From an uncultured Clostridia bacterium (GTDB taxonomy: Bacteria > Bacillota > Clostridia > Oscillospirales > Ruminococcaceae): a DNA stretch of 64,000 nt. Location of the stretch: assembly GCA_947586185.1 (NCBI GenBank), contig CANPXN010000001.1, positions 142,362-206,361 on the forward strand, in the 5' to 3' direction. Positions 16,855 to 25,411 of this stretch are shown in pieces. A program made the position numbers and the translations under genes. Under the pieces are notes generated by a model. The model had not been told where the DNA came from. It saw nothing but the letters and a program-made list of their open reading frames with translations, and searched no databases. Position 1 is the first letter of the stretch. The number at the start of each line of letters is the position of its first letter.

Positions 16855-18174
16855 CTATTTATTAGCCTTTTTAAGCTTCCTTTTCTGACCGAAATTAAGA
16901 GATATTGTGAATATCTTATCCGAAGTAAATATCTTCAATGCAAAGAACATACATATAATAAACAGTACGACCTGATAAGCAAGACCTCCCCAATAGAGGG
17001 TCATGTTTCCGAACATGATATTGTTCATTGCCGTAAAGGTATGAGTAAACGGAATAGCATACAAAAGGGTTCTTACAGCCGGTGAAAGGAGATTGATGTC
17101 ATATATCATTGATACAAGATAAGGGATCATAGCGCATACCATAATAGGCATAAGCACAGTCTGAGCTGACTTAGCATCGTTTACAAGTGCGCCCAGTATA
17201 AGCGATACCGCAAGGCATACAAGAATGGTCATGAACATCTGGAGTCCCACAAGGACATATCCGCTGACTCCGATTTTAAGTCCCAAGTCTTTCATTATGT
17301 CATTTACAGTAAGAGCCTCTCCGATAACGGAAGCGTCAATTTCACCTTCAAGGAACGAGCCCATATAGCCCTTGAAACCGAGCATATAGATAGCGGCATT
17401 GATAAGAGCCACAATTGCAGCAGCAAGCATTTTTGAGAAAAGGACTGATATTCTTGATACCGGAGCTGAAAGCAGTGTTTCAAGAGTTCTGTCTATTTTT
17501 TCCGTGGAGATTGCAGTGATGATCATTTGTGAAGTAAACATTACAAGAATGAATACTACGATAGGGATGACCATACTTTGAGTAGAAATAAGACTTGAAA
17601 TAGTTTCAGAGCTGATTGCCGCAGATTTATCCTTTACGACGGTGACTTCGTTTATGCTTAAAGGAGAATCTATAAGCGCTGTTTCCTCAGCGGTAAGTCC
17701 GTTTTTAGTCATGATATACTGTTTTGTAGTATTTTCCATTATTTCAACGGCTGCCGAAGATTTATCGTTAAGTGAAGCAAGAGCGGAAGAGCTTTGCATT
17801 GAGCTTATCTTTTCGATAACGCCGCTTTTGCCGCTTTCAGTAACCTCCTTTGTGAACCCCTCAGGAATTATTATAAGGTTTTCAACGTCAAGGTCCTGTA
17901 GCAGCTGTGCTCTGTCCGAGGAATCGCCCTCTAACTCTTTTACTTCAAAGCCTGCATCGGATACAGCCTTTATAAGCTGCTTTGTATAATCGGTTTTGTC
18001 ATGGTCGCAGATGTTAACGGTTCCTGTATCAGAGCCAACATCGTCCATAACGCTTGAGGTGATCTGTCCGATAGCCAGAAGCATTGCAAAGGTAATTACA
18101 AGTCCGATTATCATTTGTTTGTTTATAAGCTCACGCAGTTCTTTTTTCAGCAGATTAAGGAACTTCATTTTCAT
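16855..18174 (-). CDS. ABC-2 family transporter permease (NatB-like)
   Basis: 439 aa membrane subunit of an ABC exporter. A first helix (about 19-38) is followed by a long extracytoplasmic segment (about 40-200), then a block of five to six helices in the second half (first near 203-225, last near 405-425), the NatB/YhaP architecture. The start has GGTGGTGA upstream; a second ATG six bases on is equally possible. It overlaps the ATPase gene by 20 bases, so the two are coupled. NatAB of Bacillus exports sodium, but this family also exports drugs and peptides, so the substrate is unknown. Confidence 0.88.
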   Translation of the reverse strand: MKMKFLNLLKKELRELINKQMIIGLVITFAMLLAIGQITSSVMDDVGSDTGTVNICDHDKTDYTKQLIKAVSDAGFEVKELEGDSSDRAQLLQDLDVENLIIIPEGFTKEVTESGKSGVIEKISSMQSSSALASLNDKSSAAVEIMENTTKQYIMTKNGLTAEETALIDSPLSINEVTVVKDKSAAISSETISSLISTQSMVIPIVVFILVMFTSQMIITAISTEKIDRTLETLLSAPVSRISVLFSKMLAAAIVALINAAIYMLGFKGYMGSFLEGEIDASVIGEALTVNDIMKDLGLKIGVSGYVLVGLQMFMTILVCLAVSLILGALVNDAKSAQTVLMPIMVCAMIPYLVSMIYDINLLSPAVRTLLYAIPFTHTFTAMNNIMFGNMTLYWGGLAYQVVLFIICMFFALKIFTSDKIFTISLNFGQKRKLKKANK

Positions 18175-18895
18175 TCACCACCATTTCAAATACTTCTTCA
18201 AGGTTTGCAGCGTTGTATCTTTCTTTAAGCTCATCTATCCTTCCAACGGTATGGAGAATACCACCTGAAATAATTCCTACACGGTCGCTAACATATTCAA
18301 TTTCCAGCATATTGTGTGAGGAAAGAAGGAAGGACATGCCGTCCTCATGGGCAAGCTTTTTTATCATTTTTCGTATTTCAAGCGCATTAATAACATCAAG
18401 ACCGCTTGTTGGTTCATCGAGTATGGCAAGCTTAGGTCTGGTCATAACAGCTCTTGAAAGCAGGAGCTTTCTTATCATGCCTCTGCTGTAGCTTGCAATC
18501 TTTTCATCAAGTCTTTCACCCAGACTACTCATTTCAGAAGCTCTGTTTACGAACTCATCCGCCTGATTTTTGGTGTCAGCAAAGATGCCAGCCATAAATT
18601 TAAGGTATCCCTTTCCGGTCATGGTCTTATATGCGCCGGCTTCGTCCGGGAGATATGTAATACATTCCCTTACCTTGTCTGGCTCGCTTATAATGCTGTG
18701 TCCGTCAACAAGTACATTCCCTGCCGTAGGTTTAATAAGCGTTGAGATCATTCGTATAGTAGTTGTTTTTCCTGCGCCATTAGGGCCGATAAGTGCAAAT
18801 ATCTCCCCTTTGCCGATAGTAAAGGAAATTTTATTTGCAGCAAGCACTTTTGAGTATTGCTTACTAAGTTCCTTTACTTCAAGAACATTCGCCAT
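18155..18895 (-). CDS. ABC transporter ATP-binding protein (NatA-like)
   Basis: 246 aa cytoplasmic ATPase partner of the following permease. Walker A is GPNGAGKTT near residue 37. The signature region is YSRGMIRKLLLSRA in place of canonical LSGGQ, as is usual in NatA-type exporters. Walker B is LAILDEPTSGLD, and an H-loop lies in SSHNMLEIE. The start follows a GGAGGA site. The gene is transcribed from the promoter at 19047-19075 through a leader that carries a hairpin-rich repeat. Confidence 0.92.
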   Translation of the reverse strand: MANVLEVKELSKQYSKVLAANKISFTIGKGEIFALIGPNGAGKTTTIRMISTLIKPTAGNVLVDGHSIISEPDKVRECITYLPDEAGAYKTMTGKGYLKFMAGIFADTKNQADEFVNRASEMSSLGERLDEKIASYSRGMIRKLLLSRAVMTRPKLAILDEPTSGLDVINALEIRKMIKKLAHEDGMSFLLSSHNMLEIEYVSDRVGIISGGILHTVGRIDELKERYNAANLEEVFEMVVNENEVP

Positions 18896-18913
18896 TTTGT
18901 GTCCTCCTTCAAT

Positions 18914-19045
18914 TTAGGGGATATACCCCTTCATTCAACATGGGCAAAGTTATTCAGTGAGGGACTGTATCACTCACTGAATACGGAAATGCTCCCAAGC
19001 CTAAGAGGCGGGGACATCTTGCCTCAAGTTATATTTTCTGATACT
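18914..19045 (-). repeat. Hairpin-rich repeat remnant in the NatA leader (possible IS200/IS605 end)
   Basis: Contains an imperfect palindrome AGGGGATATACCCCT (18916-18930) followed by TCATTCAA, a 10-bp perfect hairpin (18952-18961 with 18973-18982), and a short GCCT/AGGC hairpin followed by GGGG at 18999-19012. The first part recurs at 48998-49030 and the last part at 60757-60800. Short guide-like hairpins of this sort resemble ends of IS200/IS605 elements or their TnpB guide RNA. That identity is inferred; no transposase gene is present. Confidence 0.5.
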
Positions 19046-19046
19046 C

Positions 19047-19075
19047 ATTATACACTATTTGTCGCTTTATGTCAA
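19047..19075 (-). promoter_or_regulatory. Sigma-A promoter of the NatAB-like operon
   Basis: On the minus strand TTGACA (19075-19070), a 17-base spacer and TATAAT (19052-19047), a full consensus. A perfect palindrome overlaps its upstream edge. Confidence 0.88.
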
Positions 19076-19087
19076 CGGTAAACCGTT
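19074..19087. promoter_or_regulatory. Palindromic operator AACGGTAAACCGTT at the NatAB promoter
   Basis: Perfect 6-2-6 inverted repeat overlapping the last two bases of the -35 box. Position and symmetry fit a dimeric repressor or activator site. No obvious cognate regulator lies beside it, other than the small HTH gene at 19361. Confidence 0.6.
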
Positions 19088-19149
19088 AATATATAAATAA
19101 AAAAAGTGTTATCATAACTTAGGGAAGGTTTTTACTGTCCTAAAAGAGG

Positions 19150-19327
19150 TAAGGCAACACCGCACAAAGCACGCCTGACGGCTTTGCACACATCTTGCTT
19201 GCATATTTTTCGTCATATCACACAAAAATCTCTTGACATACGACAGTATGCCTGCGAGCTTTTTATGCAATCTGACGAAAAATCTGACTGCGCAATCTGT
19301 ACACAATCTTTGTGCGGTGTTGCCTTA
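19150..19327. mobile_element. MITE-like element with 20-bp terminal inverted repeats
   Basis: A 20-bp inverted repeat, TAAGGCAACACCGCACAAAG at 19150-19169 and its exact complement at 19308-19327, bounds about 178 bp with no gene. An inner inverted repeat (TTTTTCGTCA near 19206, TGACGAAAAA near 19273) makes the whole unit foldable. Outer TA dinucleotides could be part of a TA target site. A related short copy lies at 19601, and fragments at 29608 and 49055. Confidence 0.75.
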
Positions 19328-19360
19328 AATCCTTTATTGAAAATAAAGGGGAGAGCGGTT

Positions 19361-19603
19361 TTGAATATATCACAAGCGGTTGCCGGGAGAATTATTGAGC
19401 TTTGCAGAGAGCATGGCATAACTGTAAATAAGCTGTGTACGCTTTCAGGTGTAACCCAGTCCACAGTTAATGATATAGTAAATCACAGAGCAAAAAATAT
19501 TGGTATTGTAACCATAAAAAAGCTCTGTGACGGATTTGATATTACTATCACAGAATTTTTTGATACGGAATATTTCAGAAAACTTGAGCAGGAGATATAC
19601 TAA
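19361..19603 (+). CDS. Small XRE-type helix-turn-helix DNA-binding protein
   Basis: 80 aa with a TTG start; the site AAAGGGG lies about nine bases upstream. The whole protein is one HTH domain: the recognition region LCTLSGVTQSTVNDIVNHRAKNIG resembles Cro/C1 repressors, with a short C-terminal tail. The frame is open upstream to 19184, but that part is antisense-like sequence of the MITE and is not counted. The gene sits exactly between two related inverted-repeat elements, and its TAA stop is the first three bases of the second. It could regulate the adjacent NatAB-like operon or be a passenger of the repeats; neither is shown. Confidence 0.8.
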   Translation: MNISQAVAGRIIELCREHGITVNKLCTLSGVTQSTVNDIVNHRAKNIGIVTIKKLCDGFDITITEFFDTEYFRKLEQEIY

Positions 19604-19651
19604 GGCAATACTGCACAAAGCCATCAGGCGTGTTTTGTGCGGTATTGCCTA
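19601..19651. repeat. Short derivative of the MITE family
   Basis: TAAGGCAATACTGCACAAAG (19601-19620) pairs with 19633-19651 across a 12-base centre. Read on the minus strand it matches the left 45 bp of the element at 19150 with few changes, so it looks like an internally deleted copy. Confidence 0.7.
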
Positions 19652-19686
19652 AAAAGGCGGTTCACTTTGTGCGAACCGCCTTTTTT
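19651..19686. terminator. Bidirectional terminator between the HTH gene and ftsH
   Basis: An 11-bp stem (19653-19663 with 19673-19683) has six T on the plus side and five A before it, so it can end both converging genes. Confidence 0.92.
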
Positions 19687-19687
19687 G

Positions 19688-21655
19688 TTATTCATTTGTT
19701 TCCTTTGAATCTTCTGAATCTGAATCGGTTGTTTCCTCTGTGTGAGTTTCATCTGTATGAATCTCTTCTGCTTCCGGAGTTTCCGGCTTATCGTCAAGAA
19801 TACTCATATCCATTTCGCCGCTCATCAGTTTTTCAAAGTCAATATTGTCGATCTTTTCAAACTTCATAAGGTATTTAGCAAGGATGTGAAGCTGGTCGAT
19901 ATGGGCGTTAAGAATATCCTTAGCGCGCTCATAGCCGTCTTCAATGATCTCACGCATCTCGTCGTCAATTTCAGCAGCTACATTTTCTGAATAATTTCTT
20001 GAGCTGTTGAAGTCTCTTCCAAGGAAGACCTCGCTCTGGTCGTTTCCGTATACCATAGGGCCAAGTCTGTCGCTGAAACCATATCGTGTGACCATATTTC
20101 TTGCAATAGCAGTTGCACGTTCAATATCGTTTGAAGCGCCTGTTGAAATATCCTCGAGAATGAGCTTTTCAGCAACACGTCCGCCAAGGAGCGTAACAAT
20201 ATTTTCACGCATTTCTGTTTTGCTTACAAAGGTCTTGTCATGCTCCGGCAGTGACATTGTATAGCCGCCTGCCATTCCACGAGGGATAATTGAAACCTGA
20301 TGAACCTTATCCTGAGTATCGCAGTAATAGGTGCAGACTGCATGACCTGCCTCATGATAGGAGGTAAGTCGCTTTTCCTTTTCTGTAACAACACGTGATC
20401 TCTTTTCAGGACCAGCAATAACCTTGATTGTAGCCTCTTCAATATCCGGCTTTGTAATAGCCTTTCTGTTTGCTCTTGCTGCAAGGAGTGATGCCTCGTT
20501 TACAAGGTTTTCAAGGTCTGCGCCTGTGAATCCGGCAGTACCCTTTGCAATATCGTCAAGCTTAACGTCAGGACCAAGGGGTTTGTTTCTGGTATGAACC
20601 TTTAGTATTTCTTCACGTCCCTTTATATCCGGATAGCTTACTACGATCTGTCTGTCAAATCTTCCTGGACGCAGCAGAGCCGGGTCGAGAATATCACGTC
20701 TGTTAGTAGCAGCAATTACAATAACGCTTTCATTGCCTGTAAAGCCATCCATTTCAACAAGGAGCTGGTTCAGAGTTTGTTCACGCTCATCGTGTCCACC
20801 GCCGAGACCGGTTCCTCTTTGACGTCCGACAGCGTCTATTTCATCAATAAAGATGATGGCAGGAGCGTTTTTCTTTGCCTGTTCAAAAAGGTCACGAACT
20901 CTTGAAGCGCCGACACCTACGAACATTTCAACGAAATCCGAACCGGAGATCGGGAAGAATGGGCATCCTGCTTCGCCGGCAACGGCCTTTGCAAGGAGTG
21001 TTTTACCTGTACCCGGAGGGCCGAGCAGGAGTACTCCCTTAGGGATACGAGCGCCTATATCGCTGTACTTCTTAGGATTTTTAAGGAAGTCAACGATTTC
21101 TTCCATTTCATGTTTTTCCTCATCAGCGCCTGCAACGTCTGCAAAGGTAACTTTTTTACCTCTTGAAGCCTGATTCTTAACATTGGCTTTTCCGAATGAG
21201 GTATATTTTCCGCCGCTTCCTGTCTGCTTCATCATGAAGTAGAAAAGCACGACTCCCATTACCAGTAGCAGTACAGTTGGGATCACCGAAAGAAGCCATG
21301 AATTGTCCTTGATTTTGTAATAATCCTGTTCAAGAGGTTTGTCCTTGTGCTTTGCATTGTACTCCTCACGATAATTTTCAGTATCATTGAGGAAGAGCTG
21401 AACATGAGGAACCTCATAGGTATATTTTTTATCATCGCCTTCAAGCTTGTATACAAGCTCTCCTGTTCCCAGATCCAGTGTGTAGGAGGTTACTTTATAC
21501 TCGTCAAAGTACTTGATGACCTCAGAATATTCTTTTCTGTTTCCGGACTGAGCCATATTTGTGAAGATGAGCATTACTGCAATGATCAGTACTGCTGCAA
21601 CAGCGATATAAGCTGCCAGTCCTTTGCTGTTTCTGTTAGGTGTCAATAAATTCAC
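19688..21655 (-). CDS. ftsH: ATP-dependent zinc metalloprotease FtsH
   Basis: 655 aa membrane-anchored AAA+ protease that degrades misassembled membrane and regulatory proteins. Two membrane helices (about 12-31 and 112-131) flank a small extracytoplasmic domain. Walker A GPPGTGKT lies near 211, Walker B is [11 protein letters not shown], and the second-region-of-homology has RPGRFDRQ. The M41 zinc motif HEAGH is near 433, with the third ligand Asp in GASNDIERA. The C-terminal tail is rich in Glu, Thr and Ser. The gene ends the conserved tilS-hpt-ftsH block and is followed by a strong terminator. Confidence 0.98.
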   Translation of the reverse strand: MNLLTPNRNSKGLAAYIAVAAVLIIAVMLIFTNMAQSGNRKEYSEVIKYFDEYKVTSYTLDLGTGELVYKLEGDDKKYTYEVPHVQLFLNDTENYREEYNAKHKDKPLEQDYYKIKDNSWLLSVIPTVLLLVMGVVLFYFMMKQTGSGGKYTSFGKANVKNQASRGKKVTFADVAGADEEKHEMEEIVDFLKNPKKYSDIGARIPKGVLLLGPPGTGKTLLAKAVAGEAGCPFFPISGSDFVEMFVGVGASRVRDLFEQAKKNAPAIIFIDEIDAVGRQRGTGLGGGHDEREQTLNQLLVEMDGFTGNESVIVIAATNRRDILDPALLRPGRFDRQIVVSYPDIKGREEILKVHTRNKPLGPDVKLDDIAKGTAGFTGADLENLVNEASLLAARANRKAITKPDIEEATIKVIAGPEKRSRVVTEKEKRLTSYHEAGHAVCTYYCDTQDKVHQVSIIPRGMAGGYTMSLPEHDKTFVSKTEMRENIVTLLGGRVAEKLILEDISTGASNDIERATAIARNMVTRYGFSDRLGPMVYGNDQSEVFLGRDFNSSRNYSENVAAEIDDEMREIIEDGYERAKDILNAHIDQLHILAKYLMKFEKIDNIDFEKLMSGEMDMSILDDKPETPEAEEIHTDETHTEETTDSDSEDSKETNE

Positions 21656-21668
21656 TCCATTCTTTCGT

Positions 21669-22208
21669 CTATGTATTTGATGTTTTCAAAACGCCTATAT
21701 AAGGCAGATTTCTGAACTTTTCTCCGTAGTCAAGACCATACCCCACAACAAATTTATCGGGTATTACGAATCCTGACCAGTCGGGCTCTATATCGGCAAT
21801 GCGCCTTGAGGGTTTGTTCAGAAGAGTACATATTTTCAAAGACGCCGGTTTTCTTTTTTCTATGATGCCCCTTACTTCCTTTAGAGTAAGTCCGGTGTCG
21901 ATGATATCCTCGATTATAAGGACATGTTTTTCAGCGATACCGGTTGAAATATCCTTTAGGACTTTCACTTCACCGGAGCTGATCGTACTACTATTATAAC
22001 TTGAAACACTCATAAAGTCAATTTCAACAGGAATTTTTATTTCCCTCATTAAATCAGCGAAAAATATTACAGAGCCTTTGAGGGGACAAATCAGTATAAG
22101 CTCCTTTCCGCTGTACGCCTCTGTAATAAGCTTTCCAAGTTCCTTTACTCTTTCCGAGATATCCCCAGCGGAATAGAGTACACTTTCAATATTATGCCCG
22201 GGCTGCAA
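21669..22208 (-). CDS. hpt: Hypoxanthine phosphoribosyltransferase
   Basis: 179 aa purine salvage enzyme (hypoxanthine or guanine plus PRPP to nucleotide). The PRPP-binding loop IIEDIIDTG lies near residues 97-105, and the C-terminus has the [21 protein letters not shown] signature. The only reasonable start is a TTG at 22208, with AAGGA about 11 bases upstream inside the end of tilS. Place and length match the conserved tilS-hpt-ftsH order. Confidence 0.96.
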   Translation of the reverse strand: MQPGHNIESVLYSAGDISERVKELGKLITEAYSGKELILICPLKGSVIFFADLMREIKIPVEIDFMSVSSYNSSTISSGEVKVLKDISTGIAEKHVLIIEDIIDTGLTLKEVRGIIEKRKPASLKICTLLNKPSRRIADIEPDWSGFVIPDKFVVGYGLDYGEKFRNLPYIGVLKTSNT

Positions 22209-22209
22209 T

Positions 22210-23526
22210 TTATATCACGTCCTTTATTTCAACAGTCAGAATTTTTTCAGTCTTTTCATTTGCCCTGACTCTTTCTGCAATTCCGGCGCCTTCCATAAAA
22301 ATAAGACCCTTATCGTCTGCAAGAAAGTGAATGAAAGACCTTTTATCGGGTTTTATTCTTTCATTCAGAATTTTTTTTACGGAAGAAGTAAAGCTCCTTC
22401 CCGCAAGATTTATTTTATCCCCGTATTTTCTGCCCCGTAATATAATGCAGCCCGATATTTTATCATAATCCATATATATTGTGCCGGGCTGCGGCAAAGC
22501 GTTATGATCCTGAATTTTTATAACGCATTTTTTGCCATCAAAAAGTGTGTATTCCCCCTGAGAAACCTGAATTTCTCTTTGCGCTTGCTTAACAGATGTG
22601 CGCTCAATAAAGAGAATGCCCTTATTTGAGGTGATATAAACGTTTTTTATTATATTGATTTTTCCGCCATGCAGAACAATATCGTCTGCGGCGTTTATTT
22701 TTTCCATGCTCACAGGAAGATTTTCTTCTTTGAAAATCCTCACAAGACATCTTTTTCGTATAACCCGGTCGTAATTTTTAAGCCCTGAAAAGGAACTGCG
22801 CCCGGTTTTGCATTTATTATAAGCCTTATCCGCAAGGGATTGCAGATATCTGTCTTCTTCAGCCATAAGCTGAGTGTTGGCTGAAATAGTTTTAAAAAAG
22901 CTTTCATTGATTTTTAAAATTTCCGGTATAACTCTGTGTCTTATGCGGTTTCTTGAATAGTCATCGGAAAGATTGGTTGAATCAGTAACATAGCTCTGAT
23001 TCTGCTCTTTCAGAAAGCTTTCCACATCTGCTCTTGTTTCATAGATCAGGGGTCTTATTATATTATCCCTGACTGGAGGTATACCGCAAAGACCTTTTAT
23101 TCCGGAGCCTCTTGCCATATTAAAAATAATAGTTTCTGCATTATCAGATGCAGTATGAGCTGTTGCAAGCTTTCCGCATCCGGTATGCTCCAGCAGAAGC
23201 TTATATCGAATATCTCTTGCCGCCTCTTCAATGGACTTTCCGCTTTTTTCTGCATATGACGGAACGTCTGCATGAACGCAGTAAAATTCAACACCATGTT
23301 TTTTACACAGGCTGCGGCAGAACTCCTCATCTCTGTCAGCCTCCCTGCCTCTGATCATGTGGTTTATATGGAAAGCGTCAAGACTAAATCCAAGGCTGTC
23401 CTTAATTTTCAGCAGGATAAGCAGAAGACATACGCTGTCAGCTCCTCCGGAAAGGGCAGCGGTAACCTTGTCGTCGGTTTTAAGCATATTGAATTTTTTA
23501 ATAGTTCTGGTTACTCTTTCAGTCAA
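22210..23526 (-). CDS. tilS: tRNA(Ile)-lysidine synthetase
   Basis: 438 aa. Converts cytidine 34 of the CAU-anticodon tRNA-Ile to lysidine with ATP. The N-terminal PP-loop motif SGGADS is at residues 26-31, followed by the HINHMIRGREADRDE segment and the TilS central and C-terminal substrate-binding domains. The TTG start at 23526 has GGAGG five bases upstream. It follows dnaB by 12 bases and precedes hpt by one base, so it belongs to one operon. Confidence 0.95.
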   Translation of the reverse strand: MTERVTRTIKKFNMLKTDDKVTAALSGGADSVCLLLILLKIKDSLGFSLDAFHINHMIRGREADRDEEFCRSLCKKHGVEFYCVHADVPSYAEKSGKSIEEAARDIRYKLLLEHTGCGKLATAHTASDNAETIIFNMARGSGIKGLCGIPPVRDNIIRPLIYETRADVESFLKEQNQSYVTDSTNLSDDYSRNRIRHRVIPEILKINESFFKTISANTQLMAEEDRYLQSLADKAYNKCKTGRSSFSGLKNYDRVIRKRCLVRIFKEENLPVSMEKINAADDIVLHGGKINIIKNVYITSNKGILFIERTSVKQAQREIQVSQGEYTLFDGKKCVIKIQDHNALPQPGTIYMDYDKISGCIILRGRKYGDKINLAGRSFTSSVKKILNERIKPDKRSFIHFLADDKGLIFMEGAGIAERVRANEKTEKILTVEIKDVI

Positions 23527-23538
23527 TTTGGCCTCCGG

Positions 23539-24903
23539 TCAATTTGCAGGTACCTGGTCAAAATCCGCATTTGAAAAGCGGGTAAACTGACCGTCCCACA
23601 TGAGCTTTACTGTGCCTGTATCGCCGTGACGGTTTTTTGCAACAATGCACTCGGATACATTTGGTTGAGTGCTTTCCTTATTGTAATATGCGTCACGGTA
23701 AAGGAAGATAACAATATCTGCGTCCTGCTCGATAGAGCCTGATTCACGCAGATCTGACAGCATAGGACGCTTGTCCTCTCGGCTTTCAACTCCACGGTTA
23801 AGCTGTGATAGTAGTACAACCGGAATATCAAGCTCTTTAGCCATGATCTTAAGCTGTCTTGTAATCTCAGAAATGATCTGAACACGGTTTTCAGTTTTAA
23901 GGGTAGAGCCTAAAAGCTGTAGGTAGTCGATAACTACCAGTCCCAGATTTTTTATACGCCGAAGCTTTGCCTTGATCTGCTGGACGTTTGTTCCGGCAGT
24001 ATCGTCAAGATATATCGGCATACCGCACAGCACATCTGCGCTTGACGCAAGCCTTACCCAGTCGTTTTCAGACAGATGACCGCTCCTGAGCTTGTTTGAA
24101 TCCACAAGAGCCTCTGTTGAAAGCATTCTTGTTGCAAGCTGCTCTTTGGACATTTCAAGTGAGAATACCGCAACGTCCTTTCCTGCACGTCTTGCAACGT
24201 TTGTAGCCATGTTAAGGGCAAAGGAAGTTTTACCCATACCCGGACGAGCAGCCACAAGTATAAGGTCGGAACGGTTAAGACCTGTTGTGATCGTGTCAAG
24301 GTAAGTAAATCCGGTTTTTGCTCCCAAATACTTATCCTTGTCAGGACCTGAGATCTTCTGGAGCCTGTCCCATGACTCAAAGATAACATCGCTTATTGGA
24401 GTAAGTCCTTTTACGTCCTTGCCTTGGCGAATATCAAATATCTTCTGTTCTGCGGAGTCCAGTAATGTCTGAGCCGTGTTGTGACCTAAAGCGACCTCGT
24501 GGAGAATGTCCTTAGCAATGACTGCAAGGCTTCTGATGTAATATTTTTCCGCTGCAATCTGACAGTAGCTGTCGATATTATCAACGGAAGGCACCATATT
24601 CACAAGGTTTGCAAGGTATGTTCGTCCCTCCTGAGGCGTATCGAAAATACCTGCCTTCATGGCTTCATTGAGAACAGTTATAATATCGGCTTTAGTGCCT
24701 GAGGTAAACATTCTCAGCATTATATCAAATAAAGCACGGTGCTGCTCGTTATAAAAGCTTTCAGGCTTTATTTTCTCAAGTACTGTTGAGATAACTGACT
24801 GATCAATAAGAATAGCGCCAAGAATAGTCTGTTCAGCTTCAAGGCTGTAGGGCAGCTCACTGTCAGTCATCTGCAAATCGTTATATTCCATTATGTTCTC
24901 CAT
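23539..24903 (-). CDS. dnaB: Replicative DNA helicase DnaB
   Basis: 454 aa hexameric replication-fork helicase (DnaC in Bacillus naming). The N-terminal helical domain spans about 1-150 (LPYSLEAEQTILGAIL). The RecA-like domain has Walker A GMGKTSF near 217, Walker B VVIDYLQLL and the C-terminal SELRESGSIEQDAD-like segment. The first ATG has AAGGA upstream; a second ATG 12 bases later has GGAGAAC and would serve equally well. Co-transcribed behind rplI. Confidence 0.96.
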   Translation of the reverse strand: MENIMEYNDLQMTDSELPYSLEAEQTILGAILIDQSVISTVLEKIKPESFYNEQHRALFDIMLRMFTSGTKADIITVLNEAMKAGIFDTPQEGRTYLANLVNMVPSVDNIDSYCQIAAEKYYIRSLAVIAKDILHEVALGHNTAQTLLDSAEQKIFDIRQGKDVKGLTPISDVIFESWDRLQKISGPDKDKYLGAKTGFTYLDTITTGLNRSDLILVAARPGMGKTSFALNMATNVARRAGKDVAVFSLEMSKEQLATRMLSTEALVDSNKLRSGHLSENDWVRLASSADVLCGMPIYLDDTAGTNVQQIKAKLRRIKNLGLVVIDYLQLLGSTLKTENRVQIISEITRQLKIMAKELDIPVVLLSQLNRGVESREDKRPMLSDLRESGSIEQDADIVIFLYRDAYYNKESTQPNVSECIVAKNRHGDTGTVKLMWDGQFTRFSNADFDQVPAN

Positions 24904-24948
24904 ATATTCCTTAAGGCAGTCCCTTAGAAGACTGCCCCGGTAAAAATA

Positions 24949-25395
24949 TTATCCCTCAGTAACGTCAACGGTTACCTTTGCTGACACGCCCTGATAGAGC
25001 TTTATATCAGCCTCGTAAGTACCAAAATTTTTAATATCGCCTTTAAGGGATATTTTCTTTTTATCTATTTTCTGACCATACTGTTTTTCGATAAGCTCAG
25101 CTATGTTTCCGGCAGTAATCGAGCCGAAAAGTCTTCCGTTAGAGCCTGCCTTGGCAATAGCCTTAACAGTTTTTCCGTTAATAGCCTTTGCAGTATTTTC
25201 AGCGTTTTGCTTTTCAACATCCTTTTTATGCTGTGCCGAAGCGTTCTGTCCGTCAAGGAGGTTCATGTTTTTAGGAGTTGCCTCCACAGCAAGACCCTTT
25301 CCGATAAGGAAGTTTCTTGCATATCCATCGGATACATTTTTTACTTCTCCCTTTTTGCCTGAGCCTTTTACATCCTGTAAGAAAATAACTTTCAT
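24949..25395 (-). CDS. rplI: Ribosomal protein bL9
   Basis: 148 aa large-subunit protein. The N-terminal RNA-binding domain ([20 protein letters not shown]) with the L9 signature region [13 protein letters not shown] is linked by a helix to the C-terminal domain. The gdpP-rplI-dnaB order is conserved across Firmicutes. Confidence 0.98.
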   Translation of the reverse strand: MKVIFLQDVKGSGKKGEVKNVSDGYARNFLIGKGLAVEATPKNMNLLDGQNASAQHKKDVEKQNAENTAKAINGKTVKAIAKAGSNGRLFGSITAGNIAELIEKQYGQKIDKKKISLKGDIKNFGTYEADIKLYQGVSAKVTVDVTEG

Positions 25396-25411
25396 TTATA
25401 ACATATCCTTT

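Noticed and set aside
19184..19360. N-terminal extension of the HTH gene
   Set aside because: These codons translate the MITE-like element; the TTG at 19361 has a good ribosome site and matches the domain start.
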